Shown: piece by piece, positions 30,085-42,688 of the stretch | How positions within the stretch are numbered: the first letter of the stretch is position 1 | How the letters are laid out: each line of letters begins with the position of its first letter | Assembly (NCBI GenBank): GCA_011800155.1 | Contig: JAALGH010000011.1 | Span: 1,054,001 to 1,118,000 of the forward strand | Origin: Flammulina velutipes | Lineage: Eukaryota; Basidiomycota; Agaricomycetes; Agaricales; Physalacriaceae | DNA: 64,000 nt | Direction: 5' to 3' | Position numbers and translations under genes: made by a program | The notes under the pieces: model-generated | Databases searched by the model: none | Told to the model about the DNA's origin: nothing | What the model saw: only the letters and a program-made list of their open reading frames with translations

Positions 30085-31729
30085 TTATTCCTTCAATAAA
30101 GCCTCTGACTTTCCCCCTGAGCTCGACAACTCGGACAGCTCGGTAGCATCAGAATATGTAGTTGGAAGCTGTATGTTTGTGTCTGCTGGTTTTGCAAACA
30201 CTGGATCAGTATGCATGAACATGGTCGAGGTTACCTGCGAAGTCGTGTTAGATCAGAACAAGAGGTCCATATTCTACATCAGACTCACATCCCCGAGTGT
30301 TGAGCGCCGTTCGACTTTCTTTTCCCGGCTTAGTATCGTGTCCATCAGGGTCTGGAAGACATGTTCGTTCAGTGATTGAAAAATATCAGTTGACAACCCA
30401 CTGTTGTATAGATTCGCCCAACGAAGACAGCAAACATTCCGTAGAAGTTGGTATTAGGCAAGAGGACGAAGGAAAGTATCAACGCGACGTTGCAGAAGCA
30501 CGCTGCGACGCCAGTCTGGATGCACCCTCGGAATAAACGCACTCCCGCCGAGTTGAACGTCATAAACCCGGTTTTCGTCTGATATTGTATGACACTGAGG
30601 GAGCCTGGGTCAAAGATTATTGCTACGTGGTAATCTGGAGCAAAAAGAAAACATACTTGCGTTGAAGAGATCGATTACTACGTGGCCACACAACCACACC
30701 AGAGTTATTGCCTTGACTGTATGGATTTGGGAGATCCTAATAACGTAAGGTGAGGATACTGGCGCTAGTCAGGACACACAATTCTAAATACGCACGTTTC
30801 AAGTTGCCATGCCTGGGAAGAGAAGCGTCAGTCTTCGACATGCCCCTGGGCCGTCATGCGAATGGACGTACCCAAATACCCGTTGCAATCCCCACCGCAA
30901 AAACCCCAAGAGAAAATCCGGAAATAACATAGTAGAACATTTGGTTGGCGGTGAGACGGGACAGTCTTAGGAAGTCAACGTCGTGAATACACGCCATGAA
31001 TTGAACTTCGCTCACCTGTATGCCAGAAAATGGTGAACGAGGACGCCCGATATAGCGATTGCTATGGGCGTGAAAGGGAACGGCCAAGGTATGTCTGGAA
31101 TCGAGAGGGTTGCAAAACGCAGTCATTGGGCATAATTCGACACGTACATTCCAACATGTCCGGGTTCGCGTAGTTGGTAACGCTGGAAAATATTGAGGAT
31201 ACATTGAGGTCCGAGTGTGAATACAAGTACTCACCAGTAAACATAAGCCCAATACATTTGCCTGCAAGACTGACAGTAAGCTCAAAGTTTGTTTCGAAGC
31301 AATCGAAGAATACATACGCTGCAGAATGAATGGTGTCATTGAAAAAAAGGACGACGATAGTTGCTCTCCAAGAAGATGAGAAGCGAATAGCTCGAGACAG
31401 CGGGGAGCATACCTTAGCCACAAAGGGTCATCGAAAGCTACGAAACGGGCTCAGAATGTACTACAGGACTTGGATGACAAGCTCACTGTGCAAATCCAGA
31501 TAATACGAGACATTTTGGAAAATAACCAGCCCATAGAGGTAGGTGTTGACTGACAGACAATGGCGATGTGTGAACGGGCCTATAGATGAAGAATGTAACA
31601 GAGATCCAACTTACAAAAGATGCCGAGCAAAAGAGTTCCTGTAGCAGAATCAAAACCCCAAACTTGGGAGGAGGCAAGATCGTTACCTATGAACTTTTTG
31701 TGGTAGTCGTCGTCTTCGACATCAGCCAT
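30085..31729 (-). CDS. Multi-pass membrane protein (DUF6534-like fungal family)
   Basis: Integral membrane protein with about seven hydrophobic segments in many short exons. ATG at 31729 (MADVEDDDYHKKF). Recognisable pieces: FDSATGTLLLGIF; VNTYLYGLVIFQNVSYYLDL; DPLWLRAIRFSSSWRATIVV; LAGKCIGLMFTG; VTNYANPDMLE; IPWPFPFTPIAIAISGVLVH; MFYYVISGFSLGVFAVGIAT; VKAITLVWLCGHVVIDLF; VRLFRGCIQTGVAACFCNVA; and FYGMFAVFVGRIY. The order resembles the mushroom family that ends in TLNSR-type motifs. Here that position reads TLMDTILSREKKVERRSTLG. The last exon gives an acidic tail, FAKPADTNIQLPTTYSDATE, ending at TAA 30085. No function is established for the family. Confidence 0.7.
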
Positions 31730-32289
31730 CCTCGTCGTAGTTGGTGGTAAGAGACGAGGCTCATCCAGCAGTTTTACTTTACCCTGGCTATCAATTTGGC
31801 CAATCAAGGGGTGTCAACAGTGTTCAGCTCTGTTCAGCTGTGTTCTTGACACGGGTGCACCGTGACATAGCTCACTTTGAAAGAATTCTACTGAGACTGA
31901 CAAGACAAGAGCAAGACAGTGTACACAGAGGCTGCTAATTGAGGTTGAAGTGCACATCGAGTATCCAGTGTGATTTCGAAGGTACACCGCTGTAACTTCA
32001 TGACATGGACAGATGGCATGTGCCATTTCAGATGTCGGCTAGCCCGATTAACGTACGCAGCAGAGGAGAGACCGCAAATGGATTAATAGCGACATGCAAC
32101 ATGGGAAGAGAGCAAGCAAGGGGGAATCGGTAGATTCGGAACGCGTCGTCTTTGCCGTCGGCCGGCACGAGTCGGCATTAGCATCACGTGCAAGTCACGC
32201 TGCATAAATACCGCGTCGTTGATCAACAAACAGTACACACGTCTCTTGAACTTGAACCACCATCTTCCCCCTTCCAACATTTATTCAAC
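31730..32289. promoter_or_regulatory. Intergenic region including the histone H2A promoter
   Basis: No gene seen. For H2A, a CACGTG box lies at 32185-32190 and a TATA-like CATAAATA at 32203-32210, about 80 bp before the ATG. No divergent H2B gene is present. Confidence 0.45.
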
Positions 32290-32959
<670 letters not shown>

Positions 32960-34115
32960 TCTCGTCTGTATCTTATTATACATTATGGTATTTATGTGCT
33001 CTACGATGTGTCAATATCTTGTCTATATTTTCACGACTATTCATTCTATTTCTCTCTTCTGTATATGTATGAAGCGACGCAAACCGGTGCTCATTTCCCC
33101 AGACAAATGTTTTATTGTAACAGAGCATACTGTACATTGCTGGCCTTGGACAAGACAATATTGACGACTTGAGTGCTTACATAATATATGTGGCGCACGA
33201 TAAAATGTTGTTAACATTTGACTTAATGGGAGCCAAGCTGATTCAAGAGTCGAGTCGATACTCCGGTGTTGCAATAAAGACGTCCAGCCATTACGCATTT
33301 TGCGCTGAAGACCATAAACGCCACACAAGCTGCGTCAGACGTCTTCACGGATCAATTTCCGGCGAGGTTAATGTCTTTCTCTCTCTTCCACTGTCAAATA
33401 ACTTCAGAGCATTGCAATGAACCAGAAGTGCAAATTCACGGGAGCCCCACGACTCTAAACAACTTTATCTTCCGTCATGGGATACTAAATGCATGTTGTG
33501 TGTGGCGCCAGCGAGCAGCGAATGATGCTGATTTTGAGCGCTCCGTCGTCCGGGCTCAATGATTTAACAACACGGGGATATCCTTAGATCTAGGTGTTGT
33601 GTTTCAGCTTGGTCTGCTAACGGACTCCAGTAACAATACAGTTCGTCTTCCTACCGTCATGTACTACCACTAAATATCCACGAACTATTCTTACTAGGTG
33701 TGTTGCTTTCATGCTTACTCTAGCCTCTAGGGATTAATTTCTCTTACGAGACTGGACGAACCGCCGCCGTCGCCAAATCGAGAGCTTGTCCGCTGCTTGT
33801 AATCCGGAAAATCATGATGTCGGACACGAGGATTGTCGTTTGGTGATCTTCATTTTCCGAAGATGGCATCTGCTCGGACACAAGCGGCGGCCCAGCATCT
33901 TGTTCAATCTTCAGCAGTGGAATGCGAAATCGAAATAGCATATCCCGATAGCGGGGTTATGCCTGCGATGGCTCAACCATTCGAGCTGCCTAAATTGGCT
34001 CAGGATTCCGCCGATATAAATACAAAAGACGCCAGCAAGGCCTCTCCATCGACCGTTGTTCACTCAACGTACTATCAAACACTACCATTCTCCACCCTCC
34101 CTTCTCACGACCATA
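32960..34115. other. Intergenic region, ~1.15 kb
   Basis: No supported gene. TGTGGCGC octamers occur at 33189-33196 and 33501-33508. The last ~250 bases are the 5' region of the esterase gene; a plus-strand frame there is incidental. Confidence 0.4.
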
Positions 34116-36205
34116 ATGATCGTAATTTCATGCCCCACAAGCCATCCCGCACATAAACCCGACAAAGAAGAAGAAGACGCTGGCTGCTGTGCACACTTGA
34201 AGAGGCTTGAAGCCCTCGTCGACCACTACGCGCATCCTGGAGTTACGCCGCCGTCGGCTCGAGTGTTTCCAAGCCTAAAGATACACATGCAGCCTGAATG
34301 GAAGCCGTGGCATTCTTGGAAGTATGCTTGGTTTGTGGCTACCAAAGGTAAAGTCGCATTACTCCCCAGTGTGTACATCAGTCTCTGAAACCTTTTGCTA
34401 AGCAACCCAAATGACGGGCGACGCATTGAAGCATACCATATGGGGCCCGCGAAAGAAGTCCTGGGGTATCCAGATGACTCTTATGTCCAGCTTGATGCGA
34501 GGCGCAGGTGAACATACAGAACTCATGGACGTTGTACGTTTCAATTCCAAGCACTCTAGTGTTTGATTGCTGATACGCACTTTCAGCCCTCAATCAGACT
34601 CTTCATGGGCATGGGCGGATTTGGTCCGCCTCCCGCAGATGCGCTAGTCACCCCAGTCACCTTCCAAGTGAAGCGGCGCCGACTCCGCGGTATCTTGGAG
34701 TCCTTTGATGTTCAAGAAGATGGGACTCGCGAACTCTCCGCTGAATGGATCGTCGGTAAACGAACATGGCAAAGACTGCAGACTGAATGGAAGGCGGCAC
34801 AGGTTGGCAAGAAGAAGAGTCAGCCAAAGCAGACAGAGCATGTCATCCTGTACATTCATGGAGGTTGGTCCTTCGCTTTCATTTTGAAGAAAAACGTTCA
34901 ATGTCATATACAGGTGCATACTATGTCGGAAGTGCCGCAGAGAAGCGGGTTATATCGATTCCATTGGCACAATACACTGACGCTCGAGTGTTCTGTGAGC
35001 TCTCCCTCAATTCTTGCACCCTCCATTGTGCTCAATCTACTCAAAGCCCTGAACTATCGCCTGGCTCCAGAGACAACATTTCCTGGGCCTCTCCATGATG
35101 CAATCTGTGCGTATTTCCGACTTATAGATGACCTGCATATACCGCCCGAAAACATTATCTTGTCAGGCGATAGTGCAGGCGGTGGTCTATCGCTAGCGGT
35201 CTTGATGTACCTTCGTGACAACGAATATCCTCTTCCCGCTGGCGGAATACTCATGTCTCCCTGGGTTGGTGCGTACTTCAACTTCTCAAATAGCTACATT
35301 TTGTTCACGCTGTCAGATATGACCATGAGCTGTGCGTCTTGGGAGTCCAATGCGGCATACGATGTCATTCCTGTTTTTAACCCGGAAGACCATATGAATC
35401 CCATAGCGAACTACTTAGGAGAGGGTATGGAGAAATACCTTCTCCATCCGTATGCCAGTCCCATTTTTGGTGACTTCCACGACCTACCTCCTCTGCTCAT
35501 CCAGTCGGGCGACTCAGAGGTGCTGCAGGACGAGATTACTCTGCTATCTCGGAGGGCAGAGCTGGCGGGTGTGCATGTACGGCATGAACAATATCAAGAC
35601 GGAGTAAGTCCTTCCTTTCGCCTCAGAATATTGCCCCTTTCCTGATAAATTCACAGGTGCACGTTTTCCAAACATTTCCCTTTCTCAAGATATGGGGGAT
35701 GGCCTTCAACTCCATGCGCAACTTTGTTCTCGAGACGCTTCCTCAACTGCAAAGAGGCTCTCCGCAAATTCTCAACGAGAAAGCAGAGCGCTCTATGGAA
35801 ACGGAGATGGACAGTAACTCTGCTATCGCCGTCAGTTCCGATGGTCGAGTAGCGTCGACGGGATTGAAGGGACTTGAGGCAGACGAACATGCCTTTGATG
35901 CGGTGGAGGAGCGGAAGCACCAGCGCTGCGACACGTGCGGCCACGGGAAGACTTGGTCCATCTCTCATTCGGGCGATCAACCAGACGTAAAGATTTCGGT
36001 TCTCCCTCCGAGTCCTTCACCGAATGAGGAGCTGAAATGTTCGCCAAAGCTACCAGAATCGCCTACGACAAAGTATATCCGCGAGCGCCAGTCGAGTGCT
36101 GCGCGGTCCGAGCCGGAGAAGACTCCATCACACCGACCGTTGGCTCCGCCGACAACAGCAATGGAGAAGCAAGTGGATCTGGCATGGCGCTTATGGGCAA
36201 CTTGA
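34116..36205 (+). CDS. HSL-type alpha/beta hydrolase (esterase/lipase)
   Basis: Serine hydrolase of the hormone-sensitive-lipase family. ATG at 34116 (MIVISCPTSHPAHK). Introns were placed by frame; the oxyanion motif YIHGG|AYYVGSAAEK is rebuilt across 34865-34911. Catalytic landmarks: HGGAYYVG, the Ser elbow ILSGDSAGGGLSLAVLM, the Asp region PPLLIQSGDSEVLQDE, and the His in VHVFQTFPF after the last intron. SLNYRLAPETTFPGPLHDA is typical of the family. The N-terminal part (MQPEWKPWHSWKYAWF ... MTGDALKHTIWGPRKKSW) may be a cap. An unusual hydrophilic tail of about 150 residues follows the catalytic His, with HQRCDTCGHGKTWS and Ser/Pro-rich segments. Substrate unknown. Confidence 0.85.
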
Positions 36206-36630
36206 AGTCTGTTGTGTCCCATTCAAGACTCAAATCATCTTGCTACCGTCGAATCGGGACAGCCCATGTGTGGCGTCCATCATAATATTGAATATTCAAC
36301 TTGCATCTTCATTCTAGAGATAATCAGTTACGTATCATTTATTATCGTATACCAACGTGTTATGACTCGTAATACAGCCACATTGTAATATTTAGCGGGT
36401 GCGCAATGGTCGACTGCTACTTGATCAGCGCGCCGAGTCGGATAGTAGGAATGACAAACCCAACAAGTCAATATGCCCATGTTCAGATGAATTAATCGTT
36501 GAGTCTCGATAGCTACACGTACCTTTCGTGTGTACAACAAGAAAATACGCCACTGGTCTCAATGTCTCATTGGGTGTGGCGTCTTGTGGCGTGATGTGGC
36601 GTGACGGACTAGTGGTCACAAACCATCACT
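36206..36630. promoter_or_regulatory. Promoter region with three phased TGTGGCGT copies
   Basis: Intergenic. At 36575-36582, 36585-36592 and 36595-36602 the octamer TGTGGCGT is repeated with an exact 10-bp period, ending 28 bp before the ATG at 36631. No gene seen. Confidence 0.5.
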
Positions 36631-37529
36631 ATGACGGTCAACCTCTCAGCTTATCGAGAGGATTTCCACAAAAAGCTCCTCTGTTGTTTTGGTCCTCTAG
36701 TAAATGTCATCAGACTCCGGGCATTCGAGAGTGTTTTATACGACACCCAAACAATACGCATTACGGACGACTACATCACCTTTTTTCGTGACTTTTTCCC
36801 GGAAATCGAAACATATCCTGGTTCTATGAATCCTAACCATAACTGGGCATCTAACCCCTTTGTTATGCTTGTGGACCGTCGTATTTTGGACAGCCAGGCG
36901 CCGGGCGCTGCCTTTCTCGCCCTTGCCTGGATGGCTCATGATCTTGGACATATCACTTGGGGACAGTTCTACTACCCAGGAAAGAGAGGGGCATATCGAT
37001 TCGAATGCACTCTTGACTCTTTTGACGAAGACCGAGGGTTCCGGATGGAAAGAGGCGTATTTGGTGGGGTCGTAGGAGTCGTATTCAAAACCGACGTCGA
37101 TCGCAAGAATTACTCTGTTGAGGATCTCACACAGATCGATTACTTTGTCCTTCTTGCTGATAAAAAGCTGTGGAGAATAGGTACGTCGTATGGATATCTA
37201 CTACTACAGTGATACCCAAAGACTTCTGGTCAGACATCGATTTCGCGACGCAGTGGATGGCGCAAGACTCCTACATTGACCCCCGTCTCCATGAGTTGAA
37301 TCCTCCAGTCCTGAAGGAGAACGCCACAATGGATGACATTCTCCCTTTGGCATGTGTCGCCATGAATCGTGCTGTCTACACAGAAAGCGAACGAGCATCA
37401 ATTGCGTTTGAGAAAGAGATGAGTAGTGATCCTAGCAAGATTTGGAGATTGTCAGAAGTTTTCCGTGGCAAATCTTCACCCACTATGTGGATAGGGAAGA
37501 ATGGTAGTTGCAGGGGGTCCGCTCGTTGA
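36631..37529 (+). CDS. Orphan protein with an HDxxH motif
   Basis: Not recognised. ATG at 36631 (MTVNLSAYREDFHKK). The first exon has ITDDYITFFRDFFPEIETYP, SNPFVMLVDRRILD and LALAWMAHDLGHITWGQF. One intron (37182-37210) is only about 29 bp long, but skipping it is required to continue as RIVIPKDFWSDIDFATQW, so its exact limits are uncertain. The end is WIGKNGSCRGSAR and TGA at 37527. The string HDLGH resembles the metal-binding core of HD-domain phosphohydrolases, but no further HD-family residues could be assigned. Confidence 0.6.
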
Positions 37530-37805
37530 GCAGCCGTATTGTGCCCCAAACCATTGAACGGTCTTGTCTTCGTTAGTCTCCTTATTTGTTCACGACATCT
37601 ATTTAGAGCTTTATCAGGCTCTATAATATTCAATGTTTAATTAATCAAACTTGGCATGCGCCACATACGGTGACATATCTCCATTCTCAATCATACTTAT
37701 CTGTTTCTCAGCACAGAGGTATCCTCATGTTGTCCAATGTCGAATGGAAGGATTATCAATATTATATATCTATACAATCGAGCACAGCTCATAAATATAC
37801 ATCAT

Positions 37806-38231
37806 TCATAGGCCATCCTCCCGGGCAGCAACAGAAAGCATTCCTTGCAACTCCCCCACCGACAATCGCCTTGAGTCTACGAAACTCCCTTCATGAATTA
37901 TGCGGGCCAAAGCCTCAACCACCCAACTCTGACAGTTCCACCCAGTAGTCCCGTTTCGCAGAGGCGTCCTCACCAAAATGTCATGGACCGCCCCCAACCT
38001 TCGTGCAGGAATCACGCCTACGCGTTGACGACCGAGATAGGTAGACGACTTGAGCAACTCTACAGCTCTAACTTCCCCAAGGACTAAGTCTTTCGCCGCG
38101 CCACCTACGAGTTCGTACAAAACGCCTTCGAGCTTGTGTGGCGCAGTCATCACGACGATCGCCCAATGCCTGATACCCCGCAGTTTAGGATGACCGTAGT
38201 GCGCGACGGATATTTCTACTTGGTCTTCCAT
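37806..38231 (-). CDS. Small HWAI/NCQ protein, copy 1 (141 aa)
   Basis: Intronless, ATG at 38231 (MEDQVEISVAHYGHPKL). Paralogue of 38525-38962. Shared framework: VAHYGHPKLRGIRHWAIVVM, a middle strand region ending YLGRQRVGVI, and TGWNCQSWVVEALARI. An early His in HWA followed about 75 residues later by Cys in NCQ recalls the permuted LRAT/NlpC order (His before Cys, NCEH-like motif). This is a pattern-level inference. Tail: LSVGELQGML. Probably cytosolic; no signal peptide. Confidence 0.7.
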   Translation of the reverse strand: MEDQVEISVAHYGHPKLRGIRHWAIVVMTAPHKLEGVLYELVGGAAKDLVLGEVRAVELLKSSTYLGRQRVGVIPARRLGAVHDILVRTPLRNGTTGWNCQSWVVEALARIIHEGSFVDSRRLSVGELQGMLSVAAREDGL

Positions 38232-38524
38232 GGTAATGTATCTGCAACGTTATCAGTCTCAACGCTCATGAAAGGAAATACTAGGGCGCCTACAAACTGA
38301 GTAATGGGCTGGGGGATATGGGTTCATGCAGTCCACACATAGTGCGCATTTATACCCATTTCCAAGCCGCACAACAAAAGCAATGCGATGGTCATTAAGC
38401 ATTCAATGAGTGGTCCATATTGGCCTTGCCCAATTCAAAGCTCGACGCGCTTTGATCACTTACAACATTCGATCAACGAAATTGAGTCTCTTTGACCTAC
38501 ACGATACATCCCAATTAATATTAA

Positions 38525-38962
38525 TTAATTCCACTTCCCATCCTCCCTCTTCGCCCCCTCCAACCGATCCCTCAAAGCTTCCAACGTCAATACAAGCCCA
38601 GCCTCATCAACATGCAAGATCCCCCCATCCGCCAACCTCTTCAACCCCTCCACCACCCAATTCTGGCAGTTCCAGTCTAGAAATCCCCTCCTAACAGGCG
38701 TAGCGTCCAAGACCTCGCGCACTCTCCCTCCGTCCTCCGCAGTGATAGTCCCAATATTAATCCGCCCCATATACTCGGGTGTACCCAGCAAATCAATGTA
38801 CTCCGGCGTTTTGAGCTCGTACGTCTCCGTGCCACCGCTGATCTGGTACGCCGTTCCAGCTACTAGGTCAGAACTTGTAGACGGGATGAGGATGATAGCC
38901 CAGTGCTTTGCACCCTTCAAGAGGGGATGGCCGAAATGTGCCACATAGACGGTGAAGGACAT
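38525..38962 (-). CDS. Small HWAI/NCQ protein, copy 2 (145 aa)
   Basis: Intronless, ATG at 38962 (MSFTVYVAHFGHPLLKG). Same framework as its neighbour: HFGHPLLKGAKHWAIILI, a strand region TYELKTPEYIDLLGTPEYMG, and FLDWNCQNWVVEGLKRL. The tail is LTLEALRDRLEGAKRED. It is a tandem duplicate of copy 1 on the same strand, about 290 bp apart. The function is not established. Confidence 0.7.
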   Translation of the reverse strand: MSFTVYVAHFGHPLLKGAKHWAIILIPSTSSDLVAGTAYQISGGTETYELKTPEYIDLLGTPEYMGRINIGTITAEDGGRVREVLDATPVRRGFLDWNCQNWVVEGLKRLADGGILHVDEAGLVLTLEALRDRLEGAKREDGKWN

Positions 38963-39198
38963 ACTGCGCGGGTAGGTCGTAAGTTCAAGAGGCCATCCAT
39001 ACTACACAACACACTCACTTCAAAGATGGTGATGGTAAGAAAGACAAGGGTGTCAGAAACAAAGGAAACCCAATCAGACCTCCTCGACCCTCTTGACGCG
39101 ATCATCAACACAAAGCAACACAATAACGGCTCTGGTCCAAAGAACAAAACGAAGTATTTTTGCACATCCTAAATAACAGAAATTTACAAAACCACCAA

Positions 39199-42100
39199 CT
39201 AATACCCGCCACTACCATTAACCTGCACACAAAATCATTAAGCCACATTATTCCAACCATGAACACGAAAATACACACCTTGTCTTTCAACGAGCTCATG
39301 AACTGCTGATAACTCGGCAACACATCATGTCGATCATGAATCAACGCGCTAAGAGCCCACAACCTCAACGCAGGCTCCCCGTCATCCTTCACAACATACA
39401 AATGCGGGTAATACACCCCACGCCGCATCTCACGCGTCTTTTGCACAATCGCGTTCACCTTCTCCGACATTGGGTTATCCAGATACGGCAGCGTGCACTT
39501 GCCACCTCGTAGTGCGGCGTAATCCTCCAAGCCAAACACGTCGTGGATCAACTGCGGAACAGCATCCCGACCCACCCACAAAAAGATCGTCTGGCCATCT
39601 TCGATGAGGAATAGACCATGTCTCTCAAGACGCTCTGATGTGAGAGGCAATGGGGGAGGCATGATAACACCCTCCGGTCCAACCGTCCCAGCCTAAATTA
39701 GACATTAGAGCATGTTGCACCGAGAGCATCACATCACGTACCTCTTCAGGCATATTGTGTAGCAAGTAGAACGAGGGGTACAGGTAAGGAACCAGTAATT
39801 GAGACGGTAACGTTGTCAATAGGGCTTGCGAGTATGCACGGATATCCGGGGGAATTTGCGCGCTCTGTCGTATGCCAACCTAAACACCATAAAGATCAAC
39901 AACCTTCCTTCTGACAAGACAAAAACCCACATTCTTCAACAGACCAAGAATTAACAATGGAAGCATCTTCATGTTTTCGGAAATCGCCAACTGGGCCATG
40001 GCACCAGCACCACCAGCAGTCATACTGCTCTTGTATGCAATCATGATGTCCACTAGCTTTTGGTGAACAAAGTCCCGAGCATCCTCAAGTTTGTGGGACA
40101 ATGAACGCTCGACCGCCTTGTTCGCGAAGAAAGTGATGAGCGCGATTTGGTCCACCGACGCGAAGACTTCAGATAGATTGGTCGTTGTTGGTAATGCAAG
40201 GGTAACAACACGGATCCGACGTTCACCTGAATCATAATCGTAAGTACAGATCTCTCACATCGACGACAAAATACACTAACCGTAGCATGTCGTGTGCAAA
40301 ATGGCGGTCTGCATGACGACGAAAGGTGCTGTAATGGTTTCCTCGATCTGAATTTCGATTGCATATGACTGGTCCTGGGGAACAGCGGGCATGGCGAGTA
40401 AATCCGTAGACCTGACGAAAAAGTTTCCGTGGAATGATGCCATCCGGAGACCTAACAGAGCGTCAGTGGGAATATGCATCAGATTATGTTTGGACATTAC
40501 CTCTGGAAGCACGAACACGCATGACTGCCTCTAGCATGATGGGCATGGCAATAACACGACCGAATTCATGGGCAAACTTGAGTGCATCTTCCATGCGGGC
40601 AGCGTTGAAGGCAGGATAGTAGTACGTTTGACCCGACGTGTAGTGGGGTAGGCACGCTGGAAGAGATATTAGAAGTAGTTACATCTAGAGCCAGACATAC
40701 TGACCCAAGCTCGCAACATCTTGGTAGGATGAGCTAAACAAAAACATGTCCACGGAGACCTGCGCCCGGGAGCACTCGATGGCAAAAGTCTTGTAAAAGG
40801 CCGACGCTGCTTGAAGAAGATTGGATTCCTGATGCCATGAGTTCGGGCCAAGACATCACAACAACCGCGTCTCTCACCTTTGCGGTGCCCAATAATTTGG
40901 CATCCTCGCGATTTTTAAGAGCGCCAGCGCCTATACTAGGAAGACTTGAAGAAAGGACAGTTATTTTACCGCCAATAGGTGCCTACGATGGTAGCGTGAG
41001 GACGTTATATATGTTGATAAATAATTGACGCACCATCAGTTTATAGCCGGCCTGGAGAGCGGGTCCAAGAGCACTACCAATGATGCTGTTGTCCTTGAAC
41101 ATGTCGTTGATGCGACCAAGAAGGTTTGTCAATGATTCTCTTGACTCCGCTAGGTTGACGCAGAGATCCGTGGGTTTGGGTAGGAAGACATCTTCGGTGT
41201 CGGATACGACCAACATCGATGACTCCGTCGATCCAGGCTAAGAGGATGTAAATAAGAGCGTGAAAATATTTGGATAAAGGGTGCTTACAGGCATGGAGAA
41301 GAAGTAGAGCGAAACGTCAAAGCAAACAATTGCGATCTTGGTACGTCCGTTCTCATCCGGGATGCGGTCAAGGTTCTCGAGAATGGTACGCGTGGCAGTC
41401 GCGACCATTCCAGATTGCACGGCGTCGTGGCTGACGTCGATGAGGAAGACATACACAGCCGGCTGAGGCGGTCGAACCATGTACTCGGTGGGGGCGACGA
41501 ACTCGACGACAGAGTGGTTGAGCTCTGCTCTTGCCCAACGATCCCCGGGAGTGTTGTGGACCTGGTCCCAGTCGAACATTTGCGGGACTTCGTTGGACAT
41601 GTTACACATACAACACCTCCAGCGATTTCCTCCATCGATAAATTGGACGAACGGGTTGATATAAGTCCTGCAGCGTCTGCAACGCGCAATAACGGTGTCT
41701 GTGACGACTGGTACGGGCTCCTCGCCCTCGTTGAGGGTGCGATAAGGCGTGATGACCAGGGCCAGGGGGACCTTGGATTTATTGAGCAGCGAAGACGTTG
41801 TAGGGATCGCGTTCATTGTACAGCGCTGGTACGACGGGTCTGCGTTGGCGAAGGGCGACGGCGTGACCGTTGTGTTTGGCGGGAGTCTAATTTCTGGCGG
41901 CGGGGCATGGAGATCGCGCGGGTCGTGCGGCGTCGTGAGGAGGTTAGTCGTGTACAGCTGGAACTGCTTCTGTTGGCCACCCATGCCCATCTGGCTGAAC
42001 TGGTCAACCATCTGATTCATGCCGTGTGGCGCTGCCTGCACCGAAGGATCCTGGTAGTACGGCGACGGCTGGACGGCGCCTGGCTGCTGCTGTACGGCGG

Positions 42101-42486
42101 GGGTGAAGAACTGGCCACCAACTGGGGCCTGGGAAGCTGCACCGCCGTATGTCGGTTCGGCTAACGCGTCTTGCTGGGAGTAATACGCTTGCGTCTGTCC
42201 AGCAGCATACTGGCGCCGTTTTGTATGGTGGCCTGCTGCAGGCGCGACGCCCGGAAGCTGCTCAGTCATGGCAGGCGGTTCCCATTGACGCTGTCCCGTC
42301 GTCGTATCTGCGAAAAAGGAGTGAGCGGACACGAAATTGAGCTAGAAAACTGGCGCACCGGTGAACAGGTATCGCTGGTTAGTCGCATCCCTAGATTGCA
42401 CGTTAAATAGAGGCGACAACATCGGAGAGCAGCTCGCACCATTCAGCGGTCCATCCTGCAGGCAGCTGCTCAGACGGCGAGGCCAT
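39199..42486 (-). CDS. SEC24: COPII coat subunit SEC24 with N-terminal WW domain
   Basis: Cargo-binding subunit of the COPII coat at ER exit sites. The start is ATG at 42486 (MASPSEQ). The first three exons join to read [18 protein letters not shown], then [13 protein letters not shown], a WW-type fold with both Trp residues and the closing Pro. Then come a Gln/Pro-rich linker, the zinc finger ([14 protein letters not shown] ... WRCCMCN), the trunk ([37 protein letters not shown]), the beta-sandwich and helical parts over several exons, and a gelsolin-like domain ([19 protein letters not shown]). The last exon encodes VNGSGGY, stop at 39199. Divergent from NDUFAF2. Confidence 0.92.
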
Positions 42487-42688
42487 TTATCGTCGTGATA
42501 GTAAGTAGAGAAGATGTGTGCCCAATGTCGGCCACGTCGTCGTAACACAGACAAACAGCTGCCTCTGCCAAACAACCACGTCCGACTCTTTCCACATCTA
42601 TTTCGCTCTCTAAACCACTCGAAACGCCTCTCAGACGCATCTGTATGTCGATAGCATGCTCTACGAATTTTCCCTGATTTTTTACAGC
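42487..42688. promoter_or_regulatory. 202-bp divergent promoter, SEC24 / NDUFAF2
   Basis: Spacer between two outward-facing start codons. No TATA box seen. Confidence 0.5.

Noticed and set aside
33833..34156. Possible small gene before the esterase
   Set aside because: No homology, no paralogue, and it overlaps the esterase leader and start; incidental frame.
41415..42164. 249-codon plus-strand frame opposite SEC24
   Set aside because: Shadow of well-supported SEC24 exons.
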